64,000 nucleotides of DNA, from contig OY741284.1 of NCBI GenBank assembly GCA_963514095.1, forward strand, positions 12,240,335 through 12,304,334. The letters are read 5' to 3'. The notes under the pieces are model-generated. The model had not been told where the DNA came from and ran no database searches. It saw only the letters and a list, made by a program, of their open reading frames with translations. Each line of letters opens with the position of its first letter. The stretch's first letter is position 1. Both the position numbers and the translations under genes were made by a program. The DNA comes from Eutrigla gurnardus. Taxonomy: Eukaryota > Chordata > Actinopteri > Perciformes > Triglidae. This document shows positions 47,871-62,800 of this stretch, in pieces.

Positions 47871-50800
47871 CAAGACTTCCCTGACCGGGAATCGAACCCC
47901 GGGCCGCGGCGGTGAGAGCGCGGAATCCTAGCCACTAGACAATCAGGGAGTGACAATGAGGGCTAATTCCCTGACCAGGAATCGAACCCGGGCCACGGCG
48001 GTGAAAGCTCCGAATCCTAGCCACTAGACCATCAGGGAGTGACAATATAGGCAGACGTTGACATGGATTTTAATCATGCAGTCACATTGGAGTTACGAAT
48101 CAAAAGGAACAGCTTCAAGACTTCCCTGACCGGGAATCGAACCCGGGCCGCGGCGGTGAGAGCGCCGAATCCTAGCCACTAGACCATCAGGGAGTGACAA
48201 TATAGGCAGACGTTGACATGGATTTTAATCATGCAGTCAGCCAGACATGGATTTTAATCATGCTGTCAGCCAGTCTCACATTGGAGTTACGAATCAAAAG
48301 TCACAGCTTCAAGACTTCCTTGACCGGGAATCGAACCCGGGCCGCAGCGGTGAGAGCGCCGAATCCTAGCCACTAGACCATCAGGGAGTGACAATGTGGG
48401 CTAATTCACTGACAGGGAATCCTAGCCACTAGACCATAAGGTAGTGACAATGAGGGCTAATTCCCTGACCAGGAATGGAACCCCGGCAGCGAAAGAGCCG
48501 GATCCTAGTCACTAGACCATCAGGGAGTGACAACATGGGTAGATGTTGACATGGATTTCAATCTTGCAGTCACCCAGTCTCAGATTGGAGTTAGGAATCA
48601 AAAGTCACAGCTTCAAGCCTTCATTGAATTCCCTGACGGGGAATCGAACCCCGGCCGCGGCGGTGAGAGCACCGAATCCTAGCCACTAGACCATCAGGGA
48701 GTGACAATGTGGGCTAATTCCCTGACCGGGAATCGAACCCGGGCCGCGGCGGTGAAAGCGCCGAATCCTAGCCACTAGACCATCAGGGAGTGACAATATA
48801 GGCAGACGTTGACATGGATTTTAATCATGCAGTCAGCCAGTCTCACATTGGAGTTACGAATCAAAAGTCACAGCTTCAAGACTTCCCTGACCGGGAATCG
48901 AACCCCGGGCAGCGGCGGTGAGAGCGCGGAATCCTAGCCACTAGACAATCAGGGAGTGACAATGAGGGCTAATTCCCTGACCAGGAATCGAACCCGGGCC
49001 ACGGCGGTGAAAGCTCCGAATCCTAGCCACTAGACCATCAGGGAGTGACAATATAGGCAGACGTTGACATGGATTTTAATCATGCAGTCACATTGGAGTT
49101 ACGAATCAAAAGGAACAGCTTCAAGACTTCCCTGACCGGGAATCGAACCCGGGCCGCGGCGGTGAGAGCGCCGAATCCTAGCCACTAGACCATCAGGGAG
49201 TGACAATATAGGCAGACGTTGACATGGATTTTAATCATGCAGTCAGCCAGACATGGATTTTAATCATGCTGTCAGCCAGTCTCACATTGGAGTTACGAAT
49301 CAAAAGTCACAGCTTCAAGACTTCCCTGACCGGGAATCGAACCCCGGGCCGCGGCGGTGAGAGCGCGGAATCCTAGCCACTAGACAATCAGGGAGTGACA
49401 ATGAGGGCTAATTCCCTGACCAGGAATCGAACCCAGCCACGGCGGTGAAAGCTCCGAATCCTAGGGGCTAATTCACTGACAGGGAATCCTAGCCACTAGA
49501 CCATAAGGGAGTGACAATGAGGGCTAATTCCCTGACCAGGAATGGAACCCCGGCAGCGAAAGAGCCGGATCCTAGTCACTAGACCATCAGGGAGTGACAA
49601 CATGGGTAGATGTTGACATGGATTTCAATCTTGCAGTCACCCAGTCTCAGATTGGAGTTAGGAATCAAAAGTCACAGCTTCAAGCCTTCATTGAATTCCC
49701 TGACGGGGAATCGAACCCCGGCCGCGGCGGTGAGAGCGCCGAATCCTAGCCACTAGACCATCAGGGAGTGACAATGTGGGCTAATTCCCTGACCGGGAAT
49801 CGAACCCGGGCCGCGGCGGTGAAAGCGCCGAATCCTAGCCACTAGACCATCAGGGAGTGACAATATAGGCAGACGTTGACATGGATTTTAATCATGCAGT
49901 CACATTGGAGTTACGAATCAAAAGGAACAGCTTCAAGACTTCCCTGACCGGGAATTGAACCCGGGCCGCGGCGGTGAGAGCGCCGAATCCTAGCCACTAG
50001 ACCATCAGGGAGTGACAATGTGGGCAGACGTTGAAATGGATTTTAATCATGCAGTCAGCCAGACATGGATTTTAATCATGCAGTCAGCCAGTCTCACATT
50101 GGAGTTACGAATCAAAAGTCACAGCTTCAAGACTTCGCTGACCGGGAATCGAACCCGGGCCGTGGCGGTGAAAGCGCAGAATCCTAGCCACTAGACAATC
50201 AGGGAGTGACAATATAGGCAGACGTTGACATGGATTTTAATCATGCAGTCAGCCAGTCTCACATTGGAGTTACGAATCAAAAGTCACAGCTTCAAGACTT
50301 CCCTGACCGGGAATCGAACCCAAGCCGCGGCGGTGAGAGCGCCGAATCCTAGCCACTAGACCATCAGGGAGTGACAATGTGGGCTAATTCCCTGACAGGG
50401 AATCCTAGCCACTAGACCATAAAGGAGTGACAATGAGGGCTAATTCCCTGACCAGGAATGGAACCCCGGCAGCGAAAGAGCCGGATCCTAGTCACTAGAC
50501 CATCAGGGAGTGACAACATGGGTAGATGTTGACATGGATTTCAATCTTGCAGTCACCCAGTCTCACATTGGAGTTAGGAATCAAAAGTCACAGCTTCAAG
50601 CCTTCATTGAATTCCCTGACGGGGAATCGAACCCCGGCCGCGGCGGTGAGAGCGCCGAATCCTAGCCACTAGACCATCAGGGAGTGACAATGTGGGCTAA
50701 TTCCCTGACCGGGAATCGAACCCGGGCCGCGGCGGTGAAAGCGCCGAATCCTAGCCACTAGACCATCAGGGAGTGACAATATAGGCAGACGTTGACATGG

Positions 50801-53800
50801 ATTTTAATCATGCAGTCAGCCAGTCTCACATTGGAGTTACGAATCAAAAGTCACAGCTTCAAGACTTCCCTGACCGGGAATCGAACCCCGGGCCGCGGCG
50901 GTGAGAGCGCGGAATCCTAGCCACTAGACAATCAGGGAGTGACAATGAGGGCTAATTCCCTGACCAGGAATCGAACCCGGGCCACGGCGGTGAAAGCTCC
51001 GAATCCTAGCCACTAGACCATCAGGGAGTGACAATATAGGCAGACGTTGACATGGATTTTAATCATGCAGTCACATTGGAGTTACGAATCAAAAGGAACA
51101 GCTTCAAGACTTCCCTGACCGGGAATCGAACCCGGGCCGCGGCGGTGAGAGCGCCGAATCCTAGCCACTAGACCATCAGGGAGTGACAATATAGGCAGAC
51201 GTTGACATGGATTTTAATCATGCAGTCAGCCAGACATGGATTTTAATCATGCTGTCAGCCAGTCTCACATTGGAGTTACGAATCAAAAGTCACAGCTTCA
51301 AGACTTCCTTGACCGGGAATCGAACCCGGGCCGCAGCGGTGAGAGCGCCGAATCCTAGCCACTAGACCATCAGGGAGTGACAATGTGGGCTAATTCACTG
51401 ACAGGGAATCCTAGCCACTAGACCATAAGGTAGTGACAATGAGGGCTAATTCCCTGACCAGGAATGGAACCCCGGCAGCGAAAGAGCCGGATCCTAGTCA
51501 CTAGACCATCAGGGAGTGACAACATGGGTAGATGTTGACATGGATTTCAATCTTGCAGTCACCCAGTCTCAGATTGGAGTTAGGAATCAAAAGTCACAGC
51601 TTCAAGCCTTCATTGAATTCCCTGACGGGGAATCGAACCCCGGCCGCGGCGGTGAGAGCGCCGAATCCTAGCCACTAGACCATCAGGGAGTGACAATGTG
51701 GGCTAATTCCCTGACCGGGAATCGAACCCGGGCCGCGGCGGTGAAAGCGCCGAATCCTAGCCACTAGACCATCAGGGAGTGACAATATAGGCAGACGTTG
51801 ACATGGATTTTAATCATGCAGTCAGCCAGTCTCACATTGGAGTTACGAATCAAAAGTCACAGCTTCAAGACTTCCCTGAACGGGAATCGAACCCCGGGCA
51901 GCGGCGGTGAGAGCGCGGAATCCTAGCCACTAGACAATCAGGGAGTGACAATGAGGGCTAATTCCCTGACCAGGAATCGAACCCGGGCCACGGCGGTGAA
52001 AGCTCCGAATCCTAGCCACTAGACCATCAGGGAGTGACAATATAGGCAGACGTTGACATGGATTTTAATCATGCAGTCACATTGGAGTTACGAATCAAAA
52101 GGAACAGCTTCAAGACTTCCCTGACCGGGAATCGAACCCGGGCCGCGGCGGTGAGAGCGCCGAATCCTAGCCACTAGACCATCAGGGAGTGACAATATAG
52201 GCAGACGTTGACATGGATTTTAATCATGCAGTCAGCCAGACATGGATTTTAATCATGCTGTCAGCCAGTCTCACATTGGAGTTACGAATCAAAAGTCACA
52301 GCTTCAAGACTTCCCTGACCGGGAATCGAACCCCGGGCCGCGGCGGTGAGAGCGCGGAATCCTAGCCACTAGACAATCAGGGAGTGACAATGAGGGCTAA
52401 TTCCCTGACCAGGAATCGAACCCGGGCCACGGCGGTGAAAGCTCCGAATCCTAGGGGCTAATTCACTGACAGGGAATCCTAGCCACTAGACCATAAGGGA
52501 GTGACAATGAGGGCTAATTCCCTGACCAGGAATGGAACCCCGGCAGCGAAAGAGCCGGATCCTAGTCACTAGACCATCAGGGAGTGACAACATGGGTAGA
52601 TGTTGACATGGATTTCAATCTTGCAGTCACCCAGTCTCAGATTGGAGTTAGGAATCAAAAGTCACAGCTTCAAGCCTTCATTGAATTCCCTGACGGGGAA
52701 TCGAACCCCGGCCGCGGCGGTGAGAGCGCCGAATCCTAGCCACTAGACCATCAGGGAGTGACAATGTGGGCTAATTCCCTGACCGGGAATCGAACCCGGG
52801 ACGCGGCGGTGAAAGCGCCGAATCCTAGCCACTAGACCATCAGGGAGTGACAATATAGGCAGACGTTGACATGGATTTTAATCATGCAGTCACATTGGAG
52901 TTACGAATCAAAAGGAACAGCTTCAAGACTTCCCTGACCGGGAATCGAACCCGGGCCGCGGCGGTGAGAGCGCCGAATCCTAGCCACTAGACCATCAGGG
53001 AGTGACAATGTGGGCAGACGTTGAAATGGATTTTAATCATGCAGTCAGCTAGACATGGATTTTAATCATGCAGTCAGCCAGTCTCACATTGGAGTTACGA
53101 ATCAAAAGTCACAGCTTCAAGACTTCGCTGACCGGGAATCGAACCCGGGCCGCGGCGGTGAAAGCGCCGAATCCTAGCCACTAGACAATCAGGGAGTGAC
53201 AATATAGGCAGACGTTGACATGGATTTTAATCATACAGTCACATTGGAGTTACGAATCAAAAGGAACAGCTTCAAGACTTCCCTGACCGGGAATCGAACC
53301 CGGGCCGCGGCGGTGAGAGCGCCGAATCCTAGCCACTAGACCATCAGGGAGTGACAATGTGGGCTAATTCACTGACAGGGAATCCTAGCCACTAGACCAT
53401 AAGGGAGTGACAATGAGGGCTAATTCCCTGACCAGGAATGGAACCCCGGCAGCGAAAGAGCCGGATCCTAGTCACTAGACCATCAGGGAGTGACAACATG
53501 GGTAGATGTTGACATGGATTTCAATCTTGCAGTCACCCAGTCTCAGATTGGAGTTAGGAATCAAAAGTCACAGCTTCAAGCCTTCATTGAATTCCCTGAC
53601 GGGGAATCGAACCCCGGCCGCGGCGGTGAGAGCGCCGAATCCTAGCCACTAGACCATCAGGGAGTGACAATGTGGGCTAATTCCCTGACCGGGAATCGAA
53701 CCCGGGCCGCGGCGGTGAAAGCGCCGAATCCTAGCCACTAGACCATCAGGGAGTGACAATATAGGCAGACGTTGACATGGATTTTAATTATGCAGTCAGC

Positions 53801-56800
53801 CAGTCTCACATTGGAGTTACGAATCAAAAGTCACAGCTTCAAGGCTTCCCTGACCGGGAATCGAACCCCGGGCAGCGGCGGTGAGAGCGCGGAATCCTAG
53901 CCACTAGACAATCAGGGAGTGACAATGAGGGCTAATTCCCTGACCAGGAATCGAACCCGGGCCACGGCGGTGAAAGCTCCGAATCCTAGCCACTAGACCA
54001 TCAGGGAGTGACAATATAGGCAGACGTTGACATGGATTTTAATCATGCAGTCACATTGGAGTTACGAATCAAAAGGAACAGCTTCAAGACTTCCCTGACC
54101 GGGAATCGAACCCGGGCCGCGGCGGTGAGAGCGCCGAATCCTAGCCACTAGACCATCAGGGAGTGACAATATAGGCAGACGTTGACATGGATTTTAATCA
54201 TGCAGTCAGCCAGACATGGATTTTAATCATGCTGTCAGCCAGTCTCACATTGGAGTTACGAATCAAAAGTCACAGCTTCAAGACTTCCCTGACCGGGAAT
54301 CGAACCCGGGCCGCGGCGGTGAGAGCGCCGAATCCTAGCCACTAGACCATCAGGGAGTGACAATGTGGGCTAATTCACTGACAGGGAATCCTAGCCACTA
54401 GACCATAAGGGAGTGACAATGAGGGCTAATTCCCTGACCAGGAATGGAACCCCGGCAGCGAAAGAGCCGGATCCTAGTCACTAGACCATCAGGGAGTGAC
54501 AACATGGGTAGATGTTGACATGGATTTCAATCTTGCAGTCACCCAGTCTCAGATTGGAGTTAGGAATCAAAAGTCACAGCTTCAAGCCTTCATTGAATTC
54601 CCTGACGGGGAATCGAACCCCGGCCGCGGCGGTGAGAGCGCCGAATCCTAGCCACTAGACCATCAGGGAGTGACAATGTGGGCTAATTCCCTGACCGGGA
54701 ATCGAACCCGGGCCGCGGCGGTGAAAGCGCCGAATCCTAGCCACTAGACCATCAGGGAGTGACAATATAGGCAGACGTTGACATGGATTTTAATCATGCA
54801 GTCACATTGGAGTTACGAATCAAAAGGAACAGCTTCAAGACTTCCCTGACCGGGAATCGAACCCGGGCCGCGGCGGTGAGAGCGCCGAATCCTAGCCACT
54901 AGACCATCAGGGAGTGACAATGTGGGCAGACGTTGAAATGGATTTTAATCATGCAGTCAGCTAGACATGGATTTTAATCATGCAGTCAGCCAGTCTCACA
55001 TTGGAGTTACGAATCAAAAGTCACAGCTTCAAGACTTCGCTGACCGGGAATCGAACCCGGGCCGCGGCGGTGAAAGCGCCGAATCCTAGCCACTAGACAA
55101 TCAGGGAGTGACAATATAGGCAGACGTTGACATGGATTTTAATCATACAGTCACATTGGAGTTACGAATCAAAAGGAACAGCTTCAAGACTTCCCTGACC
55201 GGGAATCGAACCCGGGCCGCGGCGGTGAGAGCGCCGAATCCTAGCCACTAGACCATCAGGGAGTGACAATGTGGGCTAATTCACTGACAGGGAATCCTAG
55301 CCACTAGACCATAAGGGAGTGACAATGAGGGCTAATTCCCTGACCAGGAATGGAACCCCGGCAGCGAAAGAGCCGGATCCTAGTCACTAGACCATCAGGG
55401 AGTGACAACATGGGTAGATGTTGACATGGATTTCAATCTTGCAGTCACCCAGTCTCAGATTGGAGTTAGGAATCAAAAGTCACAGCTTCAAGCCTTCATT
55501 GAATTCCCTGACGGGGAATCGAACCCCGGCCGCGGCGGTGAGAGCGCCGAATCCTAGCCACTAGACCATCAGGGAGTGACAATGTGGGCTAATTCCCTGA
55601 CCGGGAATCGAACCCGGGCCGCGGCGGTGAAAGCGCCGAATCCTAGCCACTAGACCATCAGGGAGTGACAATATAGGCAGACGTTGACATGGATTTTAAT
55701 CATGCAGTCAGCCAGTCTCACATTGGAGTTACGAATCAAAAGTCACAGCTTCAAGACTTCCCTGACCGGGAATCGAACCCCGGGCAGCGGCGGTGAGAGC
55801 GCGGAATCCTAGCCACTAGACAATCAGGGAGTGACAATGAGGGCTAATTCCCTGACCAGGAATCGAACCCGGGCCACGGCGGTGAAAGCTCCGAATCCTA
55901 GCCACTAGACCATCAGGGAGTGACAATATAGGCAGACGTTGACATGGATTTTAATCATGCAGTCAGCCAGACATGGATTTTAATCATGCTGTCAGCCAGT
56001 CTCACATTGGAGTTACGAATCAAAAGTCACAGCTTCAAGACTTCCCTGACCGGGAATCGAACCCGGGCCGCGGCGGTGAGAGCGCCGAATCCTAGCCACT
56101 AGACCATCAGGGAGTGACAATGTGGGCTAATTCACTGACAGGGAATCCTAGCCACTAGACCATAAGGGAGTGACAATGAGGGCTAATTCCCTGACCAGGA
56201 ATGGAACCCCGGCAGCGAAAGAGCCGGATCCTAGTCACTAGACCATCAGGGAGTGACAACATGGGTAGATGTTGACATGGATTTCAATCTTGCAGTCACC
56301 CAGTCTCAGATTGGAGTTAGGAATCAAAAGTCACAGCTTCAAGCCTTCATTGAATTCCCTGACGGGGAATCGAACCCCGGCCGCGGCGGTGAGAGCGCCG
56401 AATCCTAGCCACTAGACCATCAGGGAGTGACAATGTGGGCTAATTCCCTGACCGGGAATCGAACCCGGGCCGCGGCGGTGAAAGCGCCGAATCCTAGCCA
56501 CTAGACCATCAGGGAGTGACAATATAGGCAGACGTTGACATGGATTTTAATCATGCAGTCAGCCAGTCTCACATTGGAGTTACGAATCAAAAGTCACAGC
56601 TTCAAGACTTCCCTGACCGGGAATCGAACCCCGGGCAGCGGCGGTGAGAGCGCGGAATCCTAGCCACTAGACAATCAGGGAGTGACAATGAGGGCTAATT
56701 CCCTGACCAGGAATCGAACCCGGGCCACGGCGGTGAAAGCTCCGAATCCTAGCCACTAGACCATCAGGGAGTGACAATATAGGCAGACGTTGACATGGAT

Positions 56801-59800
56801 TTTAATCATGCAGTCAGCCAGACATGGATTTTAATCATGCTGTCAGCCAGTCTCACATTGGAGTTACGAATCAAAAGTCACAGCTTCAAGACTTCCCTGA
56901 CCGGGAATCGAACCCGGGCCGCGGCGGTGAGAGCGCCGAATCCTAGCCACTAGACCATCAGGGAGTGACAATGTGGGCTAATTCACTGACAGGGAATCCT
57001 AGCCACTAGACCATAAGGGAGTGACAATGAGGGCTAATTCCCTGACCAGGAATGGAACCCCGGCAGCGAAAGAGCCGGATCCTAGTCACTAGACCATCAG
57101 GGAGTGACAACATGGGTAGATGTTGACATGGATTTCAATCTTGCAGTCACCCAGTCTCAGATTGGAGTTAGGAATCAAAAGTCACAGCTTCAAGCCTTCA
57201 TTGAATTCCCTGACGGGGAATCGAACCCCGGCCGCGGCGGTGAGAGCGCCGAATCCTAGCCACTAGACCATCAGGGAGTGACAATGTGGGCTAATTCCCT
57301 GACCGGGAATCGAACCCGGGCCGCGGCGGTGAAAGCGCCGAATCCTAGCCACTAGACCATCAGGGAGTGACAATATAGGCAGACGTTGACATGGATTTTA
57401 ATCATGCAGTCAGCCAGTCTCACATTGGAGTTACGAATCAAAAGTCACAGCTTCAAGACTTCCCTGACCGGGAATCGAACCCCGGGCAGCGGCGGTGAGA
57501 GCGCGGAATCCTAGCCACTAGACAATCAGGGAGTGACAATGAGGGCTAATTCCCTGACCAGGAATCGAACCCGGGCCACGGCGGTGAAAGCTCAGAATCC
57601 TAGCCACTAGACCATCAGGGAGTGACAATATAGGCAGACGTTGACATGGATTTTAATCATGCAGTCACATTGGAGTTACGAATCAAAAGGAACAGCTTCA
57701 AGACTTCCCTGACCGGGAATCGAACCCGGGCCGCGGCGGTGAGAGCGCCGAATCCTAGCCACTAGACCATCAGGGAGTGACAATATAGGCAGACGTTGAC
57801 ATGGATTTTAATCATGCAGTCAGCCAGACATGGATTTTAATCATGCTGTCAGCCAGTCTCACATTGGAGTTACGAATCAAAAGTCACAGCTTCAAGACTT
57901 CCCTGACCGGGAATCGAACCCGGGCCGCGGCGGTGAGAGCGCCGAATCCTAGCCACTAGACCATCAGGGAGTGACAATGTGGGCTAATTCACTGACAGGG
58001 AATCCTAGCCACTAGACCATAAGGGAGTGACAATGAGGGCTAATTCCCTGACCAGGAATGGAACCCCGGCAGCGAAAGAGCCGGATCCTAGTCACTAGAC
58101 CATCAGGGAGTGACAACATGGGTAGATGTTGACATGGATTTCAATCTTGCAGTCACCCAGTCTCAGATTGGAGTTAGGAATCAAAAGTCACAGCTTCAAG
58201 CCTTCATTGAATTCCCTGACGGGGAATCGAACCCCGGCCGCGGCGGTGAGAGCGCCGAATCCTAGCCACTAGACCATCAGGGAGTGACAATGTGGGCTAA
58301 TTCCCTGACCGGGAATCGAACCCGGGCCGCGGCGGTGAAAGCGCCGAATCCTAGCCACTAGACCATCAGGGAGTGACAATATAGGCAGACGTTGACATGG
58401 ATTTTAATCATGCAGTCAGCCAGTCTCACATTGGAGTTACGAATCAAAAGTCACAGCTTCAAGACTTCCCTGACCGGGAATCGAACCCCGGGCAGCGGCG
58501 GTGAGAGCGCGGAATCCTAGCCACTAGACAATCAGGGAGTGACAATGAGGGCTAATTCCCTGACCAGGAATCGAACCCGGGCCACGGCGGTGAAAGCTCC
58601 GAATCCTAGCCACTAGACCATCAGGGAGTGACAATATAGGCAGACGTTGACATGGATTTTAATCATGCAGTCACATTGGAGTTACGAATCAAAAGGAACA
58701 GCTTCAAGACTTCCCTGACCGGGAATCGAACCCGGGCCGCGGCGGTGAGAGCGCCGAATCCTAGCCACTAGACCATCAGGGAGTGACAATATAGGCAGAC
58801 GTTGACATGGATTTTAATCATGCAGTCAGCCAGACATGGATTTTAATCATGCTGTCAGCCAGTCTCACATTGGAGTTACGAATCAAAAGTCACAGCTTCA
58901 AGACTTCCCTGACCGGGAATCGAACCCGGGCCGCGGCGGTGAGAGCGCCGAATCCTAGCCACTAGACCATCAGGGAGTGACAATGTGGGCTAATTCACTG
59001 ACAGGGAATCCTAGCCACTAGACCATAAGGGAGTGACAATGAGGGCTAATTCCCTGACCAGGAATGGAACCCCGGCAGCGAAAGAGCCGGATCCTAGTCA
59101 CTAGACCATCAGGGAGTGACAACATGGGTAGATGTTGACATGGATTTCAATCTTGCAGTCACCCAGTCTCAGATTGGAGTTAGGAATCAAAAGTCACAGC
59201 TTCAAGCCTTCATTGAATTCCCTGACGGGGAATCGAACCCCGGCCGCGGCGGTGAGAGCGCCGAATCCTAGCCACTAGACCATCAGGGAGTGACAATGTG
59301 GGCTAATTCCCTGACCGGGAATCGAACCCGGGCCGCGGCGGTGAAAGCGCCGAATCCTAGCCACTAGACCATCAGGGAGTGACAATATAGGCAGACGTTG
59401 ACATGGATTTTAATCATGCAGTCACATTGGAGTTACGAATCAAAAGGAACAGCTTCAAGACTTCCCTGACCGGGAATCGAACCCGGGCCGCGGCGGTGAG
59501 AGCGCCGAATCCTAGCCACTAGACCATCAGGGAGTGACAATGTGGGCAGACGTTGAAATGGATTTTAATCATGCAGTCAGCTAGACATGGATTTTAATCA
59601 TGCAGTCAGCCAGTCTCACATTGGAGTTACGAATCAAAAGTCACAGCTTCAAGACTTCGCTGACCGGGAATCGAACCCGGGCCGCGGCGGTGAAAGCGCC
59701 GAATCCTAGCCACTAGACAATCAGGGAGTGACAATATAGGCAGACGTTGACATGGATTTTAATCATACAGTCACATTGGAGTTACGAATCAAAAGGAACA

Positions 59801-62800
59801 GCTTCAAGACTTCCCTGACCGGGAATCGAACCCGGGCCGCGGCGGTGAGAGCGCCGAATCCTAGCCACTAGACCATCAGGGAGTGACAATGTGGGCTAAT
59901 TCACTGACAGGGAATCCTAGCCACTAGACCATAAGGGAGTGACAATGAGGGCTAATTCCCTGACCAGGAATGGAACCCCGGCAGCGAAAGAGCCGGATCC
60001 TAGTCACTAGACCATCAGGGAGTGACAACATGGGTAGATGTTGACATGGATTTCAATCTTGCAGTCACCCAGTCTCAGATTGGAGTTAGGAATCAAAAGT
60101 CACAGCTTCAAGCCTTCATTGAATTCCCTGACGGGGAATCGAACCCCGGCCGCGGCGGTGAGAGCGCCGAATCCTAGCCACTAGACCATCAGGGAGTGAC
60201 AATGTGGGCTAATTCCCTGACCGGGAATCGAACCCGGGCCGCGGCGGTGAAAGCGCCGAATCCTAGCCACTAGACCATCAGGGAGTGACAATATAGGCAG
60301 ACGTTGACATGGATTTTAATCATGCAGTCAGCCAGTCTCACATTGGAGTTACGAATCAAAAGTCACAGCTTCAAGACTTCCCTGACCGGGAATCGAACCC
60401 CGGGCAGCGGCGGTGAGAGCGCGGAATCCTAGCCACTAGACCATCAGGGAGTGACAATATAGGTAGACGTTGACATGGATTTTAATCATGCAGTCACATT
60501 GGAGTTACGAATCAAAAGGAACAGCTTCAAGACTTCCCTGACCGGGAATCGAACCCGGGCCGCGGCGGTGAGAGCGCCGAATCCTAGCCACTAGACCATC
60601 AGGGAGTGACAATATAGGCAGACGTTGACATGGATTTTAATCATGCAGTCAGCCAGACATGGATTTTAATCATGCTGTCAGCCAGTCTCACATTGGAGTT
60701 ACGAATCAAAAGTCACAGCTTCAAGACTTCCCTGACCGGGAATCGAACCCGGGCCGCGGCGGTGAGAGCGCCGAATCCTAGCCACTAGACCATCAGGGAG
60801 TGACAATGTGGGCTAATTCACTGACAGGGAATCCTAGCCACTAGACCATAAGGGAGTGACAATGAGGGCTAATTCCCTGACCAGGAATGGAACCCCGGCA
60901 GCGAAAGAGCCGGATCCTAGTCACTAGACCATCAGGGAGTGACAACATGGGTAGATGTTGACATGGATTTCAATCTTGCAGTCACCCAGTCTCAGATTGG
61001 AGTTAGGAATCAAAAGTCACAGCTTCAAGCCTTCATTGAATTCCCTGACGGGGAATCGAACCCCGGCCGCGGCGGTGAGAGCGCCGAATCCTAGCCACTA
61101 GACCATCAGGGAGTGACAATGTGGGCTAATTCCCTGACCGGGAATCGAACCCGGGCCGCGGCGGTGAGAGCGCCGAATCCTAGCCACTAGACCATCAGGG
61201 AGTGACAATGTGGGCTAATTCCCTGACCGGGAATCGAACCCGGGCCGCGGCGGTGAAAGCGCCGAATCCTAGCCACTAGACCATCAGGGAGTGACAATAT
61301 AGGCAGACGTTGACATGGATTTTAATCATGCAGTCACATTGGAGTTACGAATCAAAAGGAACAGCTTCAAGACTTCCCTGACCGGGAATCGAACCCGGGC
61401 CGCGGCGGTGAGAGCGCCGAATCCTAGCCACTAGACCATCAGGGAGTGACAATGTGGGCAGACGTTGAAATGGATTTTAATCATGCAGTCAGCTAGACAT
61501 GGATTTTAATCATGCAGTCAGCCAGTCTCACATTGGAGTTACGAATCAAAAGTCACAGCTTCAAGACTTCGCTGACCGGGAATCGAACCCGGGCCGCGGC
61601 GGTGAAAGCGCCGAATCCTAGCCACTAGACAATCAGGGAGTGACAATATAGGCAGACGTTGACATGGATTTTAATCATACAGTCACATTGGAGTTACGAA
61701 TCAAAAGGAACAGCTTCAAGACTTCCCTGACAGGGAATCGAACCCGGGCCGCGGCGGTGAGAGCGCCGAATCCTAGCCACTAGACCATCAGGGAGTGACA
61801 ATGTGGGCTAATTCACTGACAGGGAATCCTAGCCACTAGACCATAAGGGAGTGACAATGAGGGCTAATTCCCTGACCAGGAATGGAACCCCGGCAGCGAA
61901 AGAGCCGGATCCTAGTCACTAGACCATCAGGGAGTGACAACATGGGTAGATGTTGACATGGATTTCAATCTTGCAGTCACCCAGTCTCAGATTGGAGTTA
62001 GGAATCAAAAGTCACAGCTTCAAGCCTTCATTGAATTCCCTGACGGGGAATCGAACCCCGGCCGCGGCGGTGAGAGCGCCGAATCCTAGCCACTAGACCA
62101 TCAGGGAGTGACAATGTGGGCTAATTCCCTGACCGGGAATCGAACCCGGGCCGCGGCGGTGAAAGCGCCGAATCCTAGCCACTAGACCATCAGGGAGTGA
62201 CAATATAGGCAGACGTTGACATGGATTTTAATCATGCAGTCAGCCAGTCTCACATTGGAGTTACGAATCAAAAGTCACAGCTTCAAGACTTCCCTGACCG
62301 GGAATCGAACCCCGGGCAGCGGCGGTGAGAGCGCGGAATCCTAGCCACTAGACAATCAGGGAGTGACAATGAGGGCTAATTCCCTGACCAGGAATCGAAC
62401 CCGGGCCACGGCGGTGAAAGCTCCGAATCCTAGCCACTAGACCATCAGGGAGTGACAATATAGGCAGACGTTGACATGGATTTTAATCATGCAGTCACAT
62501 TGGAGTTACGAATCAAAAGGAACAGCTTCAAGACTTCCCTGACCGGGAATCGAACCCGGGCCGCGGCGGTGAGAGCGCCGAATCCTAGCCACTAGACCAT
62601 CAGGGAGTGACAATATAGGCAGACGTTGACATGGATTTTAATCATGCAGTCAGCCAGACATGGATTTTAATCATGCTGTCAGCCAGTCTCACATTGGAGT
62701 TACGAATCAAAAGTCACAGCTTCAAGACTTCCCTGACCGGGAATCGAACCCGGGCCGCGGCGGTGAGAGCGCCGAATCCTAGCCACTAGACCATCAGGGA